From NCBI GenBank assembly GCA_030248065.1, contig JASAMV010002510.1, positions 1 to 64,000 on the forward strand: a stretch of 64,000 nucleotides of DNA, given 5' to 3'. The position numbers and the translations under genes are program-made. The stretch's first letter is position 1. The number at the start of each line of letters is the position of its first letter. The notes beneath the pieces are model-generated. The model saw nothing but the letters and a program-made list of their open reading frames with translations, was not told the origin of the DNA and searched no databases. Positions 1 through 9,875 of the stretch are shown in pieces. The stretch is from Rhynchonema sp. JSB1_4. Taxonomy: Eukaryota; Nematoda; Chromadorea; Monhysterida; Xyalidae.

Positions 1-194
1 TAAGTCCGAAACCTTCCCCCCCCTAGGGTATCTTGGGTCGATTGGCCTGCCACCACACTGCCGAGAGGGGCTCGGGCCGGGCCGGGCCGGAGATTTGGGG
101 GCGACCTCTGGGGGGTCAATTGTTCATTTGGCCCCCCGCCCGACGAAAAAAATCATTGTTAATAATGCCCCTAAAAATGGCTTGTTTTCGGTAT

Positions 195-1275
195 TTTCTA
201 ACTTTAAAGGGGGCCTGCCGCTATTGTTTTTTGGGTTTTGGACCTCGGTTTTTTTATATTAATCGTTAGTTGGCACTGAGATGAAGAACATTAACCTTCA
301 AGAACTTCACCAAATTGACGTTTACCCACCGAAATCGATCAACCAACATGGCCGCACGGGAACAAATTATCCCAATATTGATGCACTATGTGTGCATGGA
401 AATCAGGATTTCCAAAGCAAAATTCAAATCACAGAGGTGTGGTATAGGCTAGGGTTAGAGAGATGTCGGGTGTCGGCTGTCGGGTGCCAAAAAAGTGTAG
501 GTGTCGGGTGTCGGGTACCCCCAGATGTCGGGTGTCGGGTTTTTTGGGACCCGACACCCGACAGCCGACACCCGACACTTACGGTTCAAAACATCAGTTT
601 TGCTGAGAGAAGAATTTTGAGAGAAAATTTTCTTCGAACCGAATGTTTCCGATGACGCAGAATGTGACATTTTGGTGTTTATTTCGTGTGAAAATACTTG
701 AATTCAGTAACTTGAGCCAAAAAATTGCACAAATGATGCAAATAAGCAAAAATTTGCCTGTTTTTGTTCCAAAAACAGGTGTCGGGTGTCGGGTTTTTTT
801 CAAAAACTAGATGTCGGGTGTCGGGTTTTTTTGCAACTGTCGGGTGTCGGGTGTCGGCTTTTTTTCTGAGATGTCGGGTGTCGGGTGTCGGGTACTTCCA
901 GATGTCGGGTGTCGGCTGTCGGGTGTCGGGTACCCCCCCGACCTCTAACCCTAGTATAGGCGGCGCGTTACGGTAGGTTGACAAACATTTGTTATTTACA
1001 AAAGAGCTAATGTTTTATCGGGCCACCGTAACCCGCCGCCTATATCACGCCCCAGTGATTTTGAATTTCTCTTGTCATTCCTGATCATCATGTGCAAAAG
1101 TGCATCAATATCGGACAGTTTTGTTCCCGATAGACCATCTTGGCGGATCGATTTCGGTGGGTAATCGCCATTTTGGTGAAGTTCGTCAAAACTAATGTTC
1201 TTGATCTCGATGCCAACAAACGATATAAGTGAAAAAACCGAGGTCGAAAACCAAAAAAACAATAGCGGCGGGCAG
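195..1275. repeat. Long foldback repeat with a younger element at its centre
   Basis: The arms at roughly 195-445 and 1040-1275 are diverged inverted copies of each other. The left arm reads from the CCTGCCGCTATTG block to the GTGTGGTATAGGC block, and the right arm gives the reverse complement. The apex is occupied by a separate TIR element (450-953). The inner arm ends read TATAGGCGGCG and CCGCCGCCTATA. No protein is recognisable. It may be one non-autonomous foldback transposon or two head-to-head copies of the same element. Confidence 0.6.
450..953. mobile_element. TIR element with GTCGGGT arrays and 8-bp TSD
   Basis: The ends are perfect short inverted repeats, TAGGGTTAGAG on the left and CTCTAACCCTA on the right. 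They are flanked by the identical 8-bp direct repeat GTATAGGC (442-449 and 954-961). The interior is built from GTCGGGT units at both ends in opposite orientation around an AT-rich middle. An 8-bp duplication with short TIRs fits non-autonomous hAT-type elements; the superfamily is inferred because no transposase is present. Confidence 0.75.
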
Positions 1276-1595
1276 TGTAGTGGCAGGCAAATGGTTGCAA
1301 GGTACCCTTGGGGGGGGATGGATCCAGATGGTTGCAAGGTACCCCCTACCCAGCCTCCGGAAGGTTGCAAGGTACCCCTTGAGGTCCAAAAAAAGGGTGT
1401 TTTTTGCATGCATTATACTGCAAATTTGGCTGAAAAATTGGTACTTTTTTGCGTTTTGGCCGAAAATTTGCCTAAAATACCTATTATATGGAGGTTTGCG
1501 CGCGGAGCGCGCGATTTTTGGGGTTTTGAGGTCGAAAAACACCCATTTTTGCCTATAAAAACCATAAATTGATGGTTGCAAGGTACCCTCCGGGG

Positions 1596-2006
1596 CAGAG
1601 GTGGGAATCGGGCCGGGTTACCTCGGCCCGGCCCGGCCCGACCGTTCGGGCCGGGAAGTCCGGCCCGGCCCGGCCCGACCTGGAAAAAAGTCGGCCCGGC
1701 CCGGCCCGATTTTTTCGGTCCGACTTTTTCTGATGACATTTTGAAGCAATTTTTGGTGCAAAAATTACTGTTTTTTTTGTTTAAAAATACCTGATAATTA
1801 TGGAAGTCGGTACTGATTTGCAGAATCGTGAGAAATTTTGGCAAATTTAGCCTAAAAAATCACGATTTTTTATTGAAATTCGATGATGTCGGGCCTTTTC
1901 GGGCCGGCCACCCCGGCCCGGCCCGGCCCGACATTCCGGAAAGTCGGCCCGGCCCGGCCCGGCCCGACCGTTCGGGCCGGAAACCTCGGCCCGATTCCCA
2001 CCTCTG
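1596..2006. mobile_element. GGCCC-array TIR element (nested)
   Basis: TIRs CAGAGGTGGGAATCGGGCC and its complement enclose inverted arrays of GGCCCGGCCCGG around an AT-rich core. The 8-bp duplication CTCCGGGG is perfect (1588-1595 and 2007-2014). It is inserted inside the 1273-2525 element and is therefore younger. The same family inserted into a LINE at 3543. Confidence 0.8.
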
Positions 2007-2045
2007 CTCCGGGGTGGTTGCAAGGTACCTACCCTTCCCCCCATC

Positions 2046-2438
2046 CAGTGTAGTTCCTGGTCCGGAGGGGGAGATAGCGGACCCTCCGTTTTTTTCGGAG
2101 GGGGAGATAGTGTACCCCCGAGGGGGGGGAAGGGGGGGGAAGACCCAAATTCGGGAAAAAGTCACTTTTTGAGGTAGAAAATTTGACCGATTTTTGCCCC
2201 TTTTTGGAAAAAATTCTTCATAAAAAGGGTATTTTGGCGACTTTTGAGAACATTGACCTGAAAATCACACATTTTAGGCCTAAAAATGCCCATTTTAGGC
2301 CTAAAAATGGCCATTTTAGGCAAAAATTGGGGGAGATAGTGTACCCGGAGGGGGAGATAGGGGGATAGTGTACCACCCGAGGGGGAGATAGCGTACCCGA
2401 GGGGGGGACCCCCCCCCCTCCCCCCAGGAACTACACTG
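2046..2438. mobile_element. hAT-like TIR element with CAGTGTAGTTCCTGG ends (nested)
   Basis: TIRs CAGTGTAGTTCCTGG and CCAGGAACTACACTG are flanked by the perfect 8-bp duplication CCCCCATC (2038-2045 and 2439-2446). Inside are repeated GGGGGAGATAGTGTACC subterminal motifs and a middle with two TTTTAGGCCTAAAA palindromes. Related copies lie at 31447, 44519 and 44881. Confidence 0.8.
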
Positions 2439-2559
2439 CCCCCATCCCCCCCAAGGGGTGGTTGCAAGGTACCTACTCCTTTGGGGGGGAATCCCCCCCA
2501 TCCCCCCCCCCCAGCCACTACACTGGCGGCGGGGCCGCTTTAACACGGCAATTACCTAC

Positions 2560-4755
2560 GCTTTCAAATTCAAATTTTATCTGTAAGCTCACGCAAAGAC
2601 CTTCAGGAGATCCGGCAAACACCTAAAAAAAGAGACATATCAGTAAATAGCACACAAAATTATAATCATGAATGATCAAACGACAAAACGTACCGGAGAG
2701 ATTCAAAAAACAACAAACAACACAGCAACGGCAGGCGATAAATCAGCGATTGATGGCGAACACGAGATGGTAACAGATGTCAACAAAATTGATGATGACC
2801 TGAAAGCAGCAACCCAGTGACTGAGGGGATCAGTCAACGACAGCTGAGAATTTTGATGAAATGTGGCAAGAAACTACGTCTCGACCACGTGAGTTTAGTT
2901 TAGTTTTAAAGGCCGCAATTGAGGCAGCAGAGACGACGTCCTCTGGGAGCCTGTTCCAGAGGTCCACGACACGATAGGCCCAGTACCCGGACAAGTCTGC
3001 ACCCGCGCCATGGACTCGACACAAACTGTGGGAGTGCCCTCGGGTTGGGCGGCCGGTGTCACGAGATGGAAAGAAGGATTCCTTGGTTACCCCAGGTATG
3101 TGACCGTGAATGACCTTGTACACAAGCACCAGATCGTTCACGGTCCGGCGATAAATTAGGGGGTCTAAATTTAGGGCATGCAAACGCTGTTGATAAGACA
3201 GTGTCTGCATGCCAGGTAAATAGTAGGTGAACCGACGTTGAATTTTCTCAACGTTTTTAGCTAAAGTGACATTTTGAGGGGACCAAATGGACGTGGAGAA
3301 TTCCAGCAATGGGCGAACATAAGCCAAGTATAGTTTTCTGAGGAAATCGAGATTTCGACTGTGGAAGTTTCGGCGGATGGTCTTCTCCATTCTACTGGCG
3401 TCAGCCACAATTTTACCAATATGTGATTCAAATTTCAAGTTTTGTTGGTCTATTAGGACACCCAAGTCCCGGACATGGGGTGGTGAAATAATTTGCTCAT
3501 TCCCACAGAAATAGACAGGGGGGACTTGGGGGCGATTCCCAACAGAGATCGGAAACGGGCCGGGTAAAGTCGGCCCGGCCCGGCCCGGTCGGCGAAAAGT
3601 CCGGCCCGGCCCGGCCCGGCCCGGTGGAGAGCTGCAGGTCGGCCCGGCCCGGCCCGTTTTGGCTTGAGGTCGGCCCGGCCCGGCCCGGTCAGCCAATTTT
3701 CAAGGGCTGAAAACTAAAAAAGTCCAAAAAGCTGAAAAAAATTCGAAAATTTTCTGCAGAATGCTTGTTTTCACTGGTACAGCTGGGGGGAAGGGTAGGT
3801 AGGTAAGGTAGGTAGCTACGTAGACAGTAGACTGACGCGCCATCCTGATGCAGTACGTAAGTCGCCGCCCCGGTTTGTACAATAGTAGGTATAATTTTTG
3901 ACTCAAAATGGTTTAAAATCGGTATTTTTCACTCCATATAGGCGAAAAATAATTAGCGCTTAAGAATACATTCTCATCAATATGTAGACATAAATTTTGT
4001 TCCCGGACGACTCCCCCCAGCTCGGCCGGTCGGTACAGTAGGTAGGTTGATTGCAGGCAGGCTTTTTTGGTGGTACAGTATGTTGATTGCTGCAAAGTCA
4101 AGGCCTGGGTATGGGTAGCTACGGTACTGCTTCTTTCTTCAAAACGATGACTGAAAGGATCAAGAACTAGGAAATGTTATTGCGCGAAGCGCAAAAATTT
4201 TGAAAATTTTGGTTCAAAAAAATGGTAATTTCGTTCAAATTTAGGCATACCGGGCCGGACCGGGCCGGGCTGCTCGGCCCGGCCCGGCCCGGTCCCCCCA
4301 AATCTCCGGCCCGGCCCGGCCCAGCCCGGTCGACCAACTCCAAAATCGCGGCCCGGCCCGGCCCGGGTACCGGGCCGGGCCGGGCCGGGCCGGGCCGGGC
4401 CAGCCCGTTTCCGATCTCTGATTCCCAAGCCTTACTGTGACGCTCTTACGGCTGGCAAGAGCCATGCCATTTGCAGAGAGCCAACTAATGACCGCATTTA
4501 TGTCACCCTGGAGGATTTTGTGATCTGCAGCACTACGGATTTCCCTGTAAATTTTGATATCATCAGCGTAGAGATACAGATAGGTACCTGGATGTACCAC
4601 ACTGACGACATCATTTATGTAGATGAGAAAAAGGGTCGGGCCGAAAACACTGCCCTGTGCGACGCCGGAGGTGACCGGAATCCACCCAGAGACTGTGTCC
4701 CCGACCCGAACCCGCTGTGACCGCCCATTTAGGTATGAGGATACCCAAATGAGTA
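2560..4755 (-). pseudogene. CR1/L2-like LINE, broken copy 1
   Basis: This minus-strand non-LTR retrotransposon fragment is closely similar to the copy at 6190-8819. The C-terminal part (2830-3535) carries the typical end block with WAYRVVDLWNRLPEDVV. The segment with the reverse transcriptase active-site motif YADD lies at 4429-4720. The coding sequence is split by the 878-bp TIR element at 3543-4420 and is 5' truncated near 4755. It ends at 2560 in an AAATTTGAATTTG-like 3' tail (read on the minus strand). It is dead as a gene. Confidence 0.9.
3543..4420. mobile_element. GGCCC-array TIR element inserted in the LINE
   Basis: TIRs CAGAGATCGGAAACGGGC and GCCCGTTTCCGATCTCTG are flanked by the perfect 8-bp duplication ATTCCCAA (3535-3542 and 4421-4428). 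The uninterrupted LINE copy at 7150-7175 shows the empty site. The ends hold inverted GGCCCGG arrays. The middle holds GTAGGTAGG-rich sequence that resembles the 34.1-34.7 kb repeats and may itself be a nested insertion. Confidence 0.85.
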
Positions 4756-4759
4756 AATG

Positions 4760-4995
4760 AGCTTAAAAAGCTGTATTCTGCGGTGTACGCAAGGTCAATT
4801 AATGGGGGGTTCTATTTTTAATTTCGAGCCATTTGGGTGGGGTTCAACTAATGGGGGGGGGGTTCTATTTCCGACAATACGGTATTTAGGTTTTTACGGT
4901 ATTTAGGTTCGGTGTGCATCAAAAAGAAAACACTCCATTCTCTTTTATTATTTTTTTTGGGTGGGCCAACCGTCCACCCACCCAACCAGACGCAT
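4760..4995. other. Degenerate repeat stretch
   Basis: No gene seen. It contains remnants of the CCGTAAAAACCTAAATA element family (TATTTAGGTTTTTACGG near 4882) and GGGGGGTTCTATTT blocks, so it looks like an eroded copy of the 6020-6187 element. Confidence 0.45.
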
Positions 4996-5169
4996 GTTGG
5001 GAAAAGCTAGTCCCGTTGCCTTGACAGAGAGAAAACGCGAATTTTCGATTTCGCGATAGAAGGCACGGGTTGGCTCAAAGAGGAGTTAAAAATCTTTGGA
5101 AAATCATCCACGCCTATAAAAGGCAGAAAACGGCGATTTGAGGCCAGCCGCTCCAGATTACGTTTAAGC

Positions 5170-5250
5170 ACAAGCCTAAGAAGCCTGGGCCTAAGCCTAA
5201 GCCCAATCATAAGCCTAAGCCTAAGCCTAGGCCTAAGCCTAAGCCTAAGC
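5170..5250. repeat. Interstitial telomeric repeat (GCCTAA)n
   Basis: Imperfect tandem GCCTAA hexamers, the complement of the nematode telomere unit TTAGGC. Confidence 0.85.
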
Positions 5251-5391
5251 TGAAGGAAACAAACAAAAAATGATGGCTATGTTTTGACACCCCAACCCCG
5301 ATTTTACTGTTATAAACACTATTTCTCATTATTTTGTGCATGTATAAATTAGTTTAAACCAAAAAAGCCAAAAAACAAAAAATTTTCACGG

Positions 5392-5468
5392 CGCCGGCGG
5401 GACTCGAACCAGCGGTCCAACAGGCACGAGTCCAACGCCTTTACCACTGAGCCATCGAGCCGACACAC
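5392..5468 (-). tRNA. tRNA-like sequence or tRNA-derived SINE core
   Basis: On the minus strand there is a good A box (TGGCTCAGTGG) and a perfect B box (GGTTCGAGTCC) at normal tRNA spacing. The acceptor stem, D stem and anticodon stem do not pair well by eye, and the base before the presumed anticodon is not T. I read this as a degenerate tRNA or a SINE head within the foldback element, not as a working tRNA gene. Confidence 0.4.
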
Positions 5469-5640
5469 ACTGCCGTCTATCCACTGGTATTTATGTTTAG
5501 CGCTGCTGCTGTCTAATACACACACGTGTATTAACTAATGCACACACACAGCCAGCTGCGTGTAACGGTTAAACCTGATGATCAAGGGCACCTGGATGAT
5601 TTTCCAAAGATTTTTATCTCCTTTTGTTGGCTCAAGGTTT

Positions 5641-5700
5641 GGCCTAAGCCTAAGCCTAAGCCTAATAGTAAGCCTAAGCCTAAGCCCAAGCCTAAGCCTG
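5641..5700. repeat. Interstitial telomeric repeat (GCCTAA)n
   Basis: Second imperfect GCCTAA array, in the same orientation as the array at 5170-5250 and inside the same foldback element. Confidence 0.85.
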
Positions 5701-6019
5701 AGAAAAAGGGAAGTCAATTTTGAAACGGGACTAGCTTTTCCCAAAATGCCAACCAGACGCATAACCAGACTAAGACAAGGGGAACCCCAAGACAAGAACC
5801 AAGAAGACACACTGACCCAGTCAGTGCTTTACGCGGATTCAGCGTTTTGTTGAAAGCATAGCACTGTGGCAGTAGTCGCAATCGGGAAAAATTCGGGCCG
5901 GGCCGGAGATTCGGGAGATCGGGCTGAGCCGGGCCGGCCAAACCCGGCCCAATTGCAACCTCTGGTTGAAACTGAAAGTTGAATTGAAAATGTTTTTTTG
6001 AAAGCCAAGAAGACCAATA

Positions 6020-6187
6020 CCGTAAAAACCTAAATACAAGGGGGGCTCTATTAATTCACTGACCCCATTTTCAAAAAATTATTTTCGTTTCTCAGCGAGA
6101 GCGTTCCAAATCCGGTGTTATTTTCGATCGATATTTCGAGGGGGGCTCTATTCCGGGGGGGGGGGGGCTCTATTTAGGTTTTTACGG
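6020..6187. mobile_element. MITE with CCGTAAAAACCTAAATA ends and TA duplication
   Basis: Near-perfect TIRs CCGTAAAAACCTAAATA / TATTTAGGTTTTTACGG are flanked by TA, as in Tc1/mariner-type elements. The interior has inverted GGGGGGCTCTATT blocks. Related copies lie at about 8822, 35889 and 36324. It abuts the 3' end of LINE copy 2. Confidence 0.7.
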
Positions 6188-6189
6188 TA

Positions 6190-8819
6190 TACCGTTTCAA
6201 ATTCAAATTTTATTTGCAAGCTCACGCAAAGACCTACAACGAGATCCGGAAAACACCTGAAAAATAAACGAGTGTACGTAACACAATGATAATCATGAAT
6301 GAACAAACGACAAAACGTACCAGAGAAATTTTAAACCAACCAAAAACAGCAACGACAGGCGAAAATCAGTGATCAATGGCGCACACGAGATGAAAACAGG
6401 CGACAACAAAAACCAACGATTACCTGAAAGCAGCAACTCAGTGACTGAGAAGATCAGTCAACGACGGCTGAGAATTTTGTTGAAATATGGCGAGAAACTA
6501 CGTCTCGACCACGTGAGTTTAGTTTAGATTTAAAGGCCGCAATTGAGGCAGCGGAGACGACGTCCTCTGGGAGCCTGTTCCAGAGGTCCACAACGCGATA
6601 AGCCCAATACCCGGACAAGTCCGGACCCGCGCCATGAACTCGACACAAACTGTGGGAGTGCCCTCGGGTTGGGCGGTCGGTGTCACGCGGTGGAAAGAAT
6701 GATTCCTTGGTTACCCCAGGTATGAGACCACGAACGACTTTGTACACGAGCACAAGATCGTTCACGGTCCGGCGATAAATTAGGGGGTCCAAATTTAGTG
6801 CATGCAAACGCTGTTGGTAAGACAGTGTCTGCATGCCTGGTAAATAATAAGTGAACCTACGTTGAATTTTTTCAACGTTTTTAGCCAAAGTGACATTTTG
6901 AGGGGACCAAATGGACATGGAAAATTCCAGTAATGGACGAACATAGGCCAAGTAGAGTTTGCGGAGAAAGTCGCGATTACGACTGTGGAAGTTACGGCGG
7001 ATGGTCTTTTCCATTCTACTGGCGTCGGCCACAATTTTACCAATGTGTGACTCAAATTTTAAGTTTTGTTGGTCAATTATGACACCCAAGTCCCGGACAT
7101 GGGGAGGTGAAACAATCTGCTCATTCCCACAAAAATAGACAGGTGGGACTTGGGGGTGATCCCCAAGCCTTACAGTGACGCTCTTATGACTGGCTAGGGC
7201 CATGCCATTTGCAGAGAGCCAACTAATGACCGCATTTATGTCACCCTGGAGGATTTTGTGATCAACAGCACTACGGATTTCCCTATAAATTTTGATGTCA
7301 TCAGCGTAGAGATAGAGGTAGGTGCCTGGATGCACCACGCTGACAACATCATTTATATAAATGAGAAAAAGAGTCGGGCCGAAAACACTGCCCTGGGCAA
7401 CCCCGGAGGTGACCGGAGTCCACCCAGAAACAGCGTCACCGACCCGAACCCGTTGTGACCGTCCACTTAGGTAGGAAGATACCCAAGTGAGTAAATGACG
7501 GGGGAAACCGTAGTGCTGTAGTTTTTGCAGCAGCGCAGAGTGGGGGACAGTGTCAAAAGCCTTTTGGCTATCTAAGTAGATGATGTCCACTGCGCTCCCC
7601 CGCTCTAACGCTGCTGTCCAGTGTGACATGCAGCACAGAAGTTGGGCCTCCACAGAGCGACCAGGTATAAAACCGAATTGGCAGGGAGATAATAAATTAT
7701 GTTTTTGAAGATGAGCCATAACCTTTGAATTTACAAAGGACTCCAAAAGTTTGCAAGGGGAGGAGGTAAGGGAAATAGGACGATATTTTGTGACACTTTT
7801 AGGGAATTTTTCCTTGGGTATCGGGACCACATCGGCCAACTTGAAATCATTGGGAACAACGCCGGTGTGGAGAATTTGGTTGAAAAGGAATGAGAATTGA
7901 TCCACAAGTGCGAGGCCCAACTTCTTCAAGAAGGCCGAAGGGATCCCGTCAGGCCCGGGGGTAGTTTTGGTTGGAAGTTTTCGAAAGAATTGAAAGAGAA
8001 TGCGGGGAGAACAGACTATTTCCTCCATGTCCGGAACGGGATGGGCTGCACACAGAGGGATTGTGCCTGCAATTCCAAGGTTGGAATTGAAGACAGAGGC
8101 AAAATAGGCGTTGAAGGCGGTGGCCTTGGCCTCGTCCTCCGTGTGAAGCACACCGCTGGTGTCAGTTACATCAGGAAGATCAGTCCTAGGGCTGATTTTT
8201 CGTCTGATGTAACTCCAAAACTTTTTTGGGCTTGGATTTGTGACCAACGACTGTTCCCGCCTACGGACCCAGCTCCGTCTGTGTCGGCGAATGGTGCGAG
8301 AGATTTTGCACCGGGAATAGTAGGTATTGATATTTGGTTCCCGATGCATGCGCGAGCGCAGACGGGACTCCGTTCTACGTAGGCGGGACAGCTGAGGTGA
8401 CCAATCGGGCATATACCCGGTTGTCGAGGAGACGCGCGAGATGGGCACAAATTCTTTAATGGCCATTTGGCATGCCAATTTGATGGCATCCCAGGTGGAA
8501 AGTGGGTCAGAAAATGGGCCATAAAGAATTTCATCCCATGGAATATTGAGAGAAAGAAAAGCTTCCATCACGTCCCATTTCGCTCGGCCCCAGTTCCGAA
8601 AACGGGTGATTTTACGACATTTTGATGTCGTGTAACTGGTTGTGAGCCAGACGGGACGGTGGTCGCTTTGGACGTCTCCAAGACTTGTGGGCACCTCAAT
8701 TTTGGTGATTTTGCTGGCGTCAGTCACAAAAACCAAGTCCAATAAATTTGAGCCACGTGTTGGAGTGTTGACCAATTGAGTGGCGCCAGCAGTTTGGATA
8801 GTGTCCAAAAATAATAATG
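6190..8819 (-). CDS. CR1/L2-like LINE ORF2, 5' truncated (reverse transcriptase)
   Basis: One long open frame on the minus strand, about 790 codons, ends at 6454. From the N-terminus it holds the tail of an APE-type endonuclease, then a connector, then reverse transcriptase with TTPGPDGIPSAFLKK, KYRPISLTSS, AQGSVFGPTLFLIYIND and the catalytic YADD. It closes with the CR1/L2-type C-terminal block WAYRVVDLWNRLPEDVV. The frame is intact, but the 5' half of the endonuclease is missing because another repeat begins at 8820. The usual PQGS..GP.LF motif reads AQGSVFGPTLF. The untranslated 3' end (6190-6453) matches the other copy, suggesting recent common origin. Probably not autonomous. Confidence 0.93.
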
Positions 8820-8821
8820 GA

Positions 8822-9400
8822 TACCGTAAAAACCTAAATACAGCCCCCCCCCCCGAATAGAGCCCCCCGTAATACAGCCCCCCCAAAAAGGGTCAGTGAA
8901 TTAATAGAACCCCCCCCCCCGGAATAGAGCCCCCCAAAGCAGTGTGGTGGCAGGCCAATCGACCCAAGATACCCTTGGGGGGGAAGGTTTCGGACTTACT
9001 CGAGATACCCCCCAGAGGCTACCCAAGATACCCATATGGTCCGTCAAAAGGCGAAAAAAGGCCGTTTTTTGCATGCAATTTTACTGCAAAATTGGCCTAA
9101 AAATGGGTACTTTTTGACATTTTTGCCGAAAATTGGCCTAAAATGACCGTTTTTGGGTGTTTGAGCGCGGAGCGCGCGATTTTTGGGGGTCCCGAGGTAG
9201 AAAAACACCTATTTTTGCCTTTGAAACCCATAAATCTACTTACTCGAGATACCCTTTGGGGTCGGCTCGAGATAGATACCATTCCCCCATCCCCCCCCCC
9301 CAGCCACTACAGTGCCCCAAAGTAACATCCCCTTGTGGTGCACCTTGGTCTTGGAAATTAGTGTACCTTAGGGGGTCCGCTAGTGTTATTAGATTGTCTA
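8822..9400. other. Remnant of the CCGTAAAAACC family with later insertion
   Basis: It begins with TACCGTAAAAACCTAAATA and poly-C/GAATAGAGC blocks, truncates the LINE, and is itself split at 8940 by a TIR element. No right-hand TIR could be found. Confidence 0.5.
8940..9314. mobile_element. hAT-like TIR element, 8-bp TSD
   Basis: TIRs CAGTGTGGTGGC and GCCACTACAGTG are bounded by the perfect 8-bp repeat CCCCAAAG (8932-8939 and 9315-9322). Internal ACTCGAGATACCC motifs repeat near both ends. The GAGCGCGGAGCGCGCGA palindrome occurs near 9163. It is an empty shell without a transposase. Confidence 0.8.
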
Positions 9401-9875
9401 TCTTTGTTTCCGCTGTATTACTGCAGGTGGAAAAAAAACGTTTTCCCCCTTAAAAATAAAAAAACGTTTATTTCCAGAGGCCAAAATAACGAACCAATAT
9501 TTTTCCGGGCACTGGACAAATATTGGAACTTTTCGGAAAGATTTCCAAATTTTCCAAAGAAAAACCAGGGAAGTCGCAAGGTCAGTTTCTCTAATCATGC
9601 AAAAACACTATTTTTTATGTCTGTATAACACTGTGTCTGCACTGAAAGTTTTCAGAAAACCTTTTTCACACCGTATTCAGCTTAGAAAATATTCAGAGGG
9701 GTTTCTCGGACAAATATCGCAGTTTTCGAAAGAAAGTGGTGGCACTCATCCCTGCCACTAAAATGACCTGTACAGTTGACAGCCTTGAGTGTTGTGGGGC
9801 GCACTTTTCCCAAAAAGTGAGTTCCTGTCCATTTTATTAGCAATAAAGCAGCTCCAGGCAAGAACACGGCAAAAA
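9401..9875. other. Intergenic sequence upstream of the GET1-like gene
   Basis: AT-rich sequence with no recognisable gene; it may hold the promoter of the gene starting at 9876. Confidence 0.4.

Larger units (their letters stand above)
1273..2525. mobile_element. hAT-like TIR element, outer member of a nested stack
   Basis: TIRs CAGTGTAGTGGC and GCCACTACACTG are bounded by the perfect 8-bp duplication GCGGCGGG (1265-1272 and 2526-2533). Subterminal GGTTGCAAGGTACC motifs repeat at both ends. Two further elements, each with its own TIRs and target duplication, sit inside it (1596-2006 and 2046-2438). There is no coding capacity. Superfamily assignment rests on TSD length and the CAG-type terminus. 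Confidence 0.8.
4996..5748. mobile_element. Foldback element carrying telomeric hexamers and a tRNA-like core
   Basis: The element ends in inverted GGGAAAAGCTAGTCCCG / CGGGACTAGCTTTTCCC arms. A second inner pair, around 5088 and 5596, carries AAATCTTTGGAAAATCATC in inverted form. The flanks are a perfect 14-bp direct repeat, CCAACCAGACGCAT, at 4982-4995 and 5749-5762. Inside are two GCCTAA arrays and a minus-strand tRNA-like sequence. No reading frame is recognisable. It may be a SINE-containing or telomere-capturing foldback; mechanism unknown. Confidence 0.6.

Noticed and set aside
281..655. Open frame of 124 codons
   Set aside because: Made of repeat arms and GTCGGGT arrays; the protein is low-complexity and has no family resemblance.
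4177..4440. Pro/Gly/Arg-rich open frames on both strands
   Set aside because: Translation of GGCCC arrays in a TIR element, open only because the repeat lacks stops.
5392..5468. Functional tRNA gene
   Set aside because: A and B boxes are good but acceptor, D and anticodon stems do not pair; kept only as tRNA-like.
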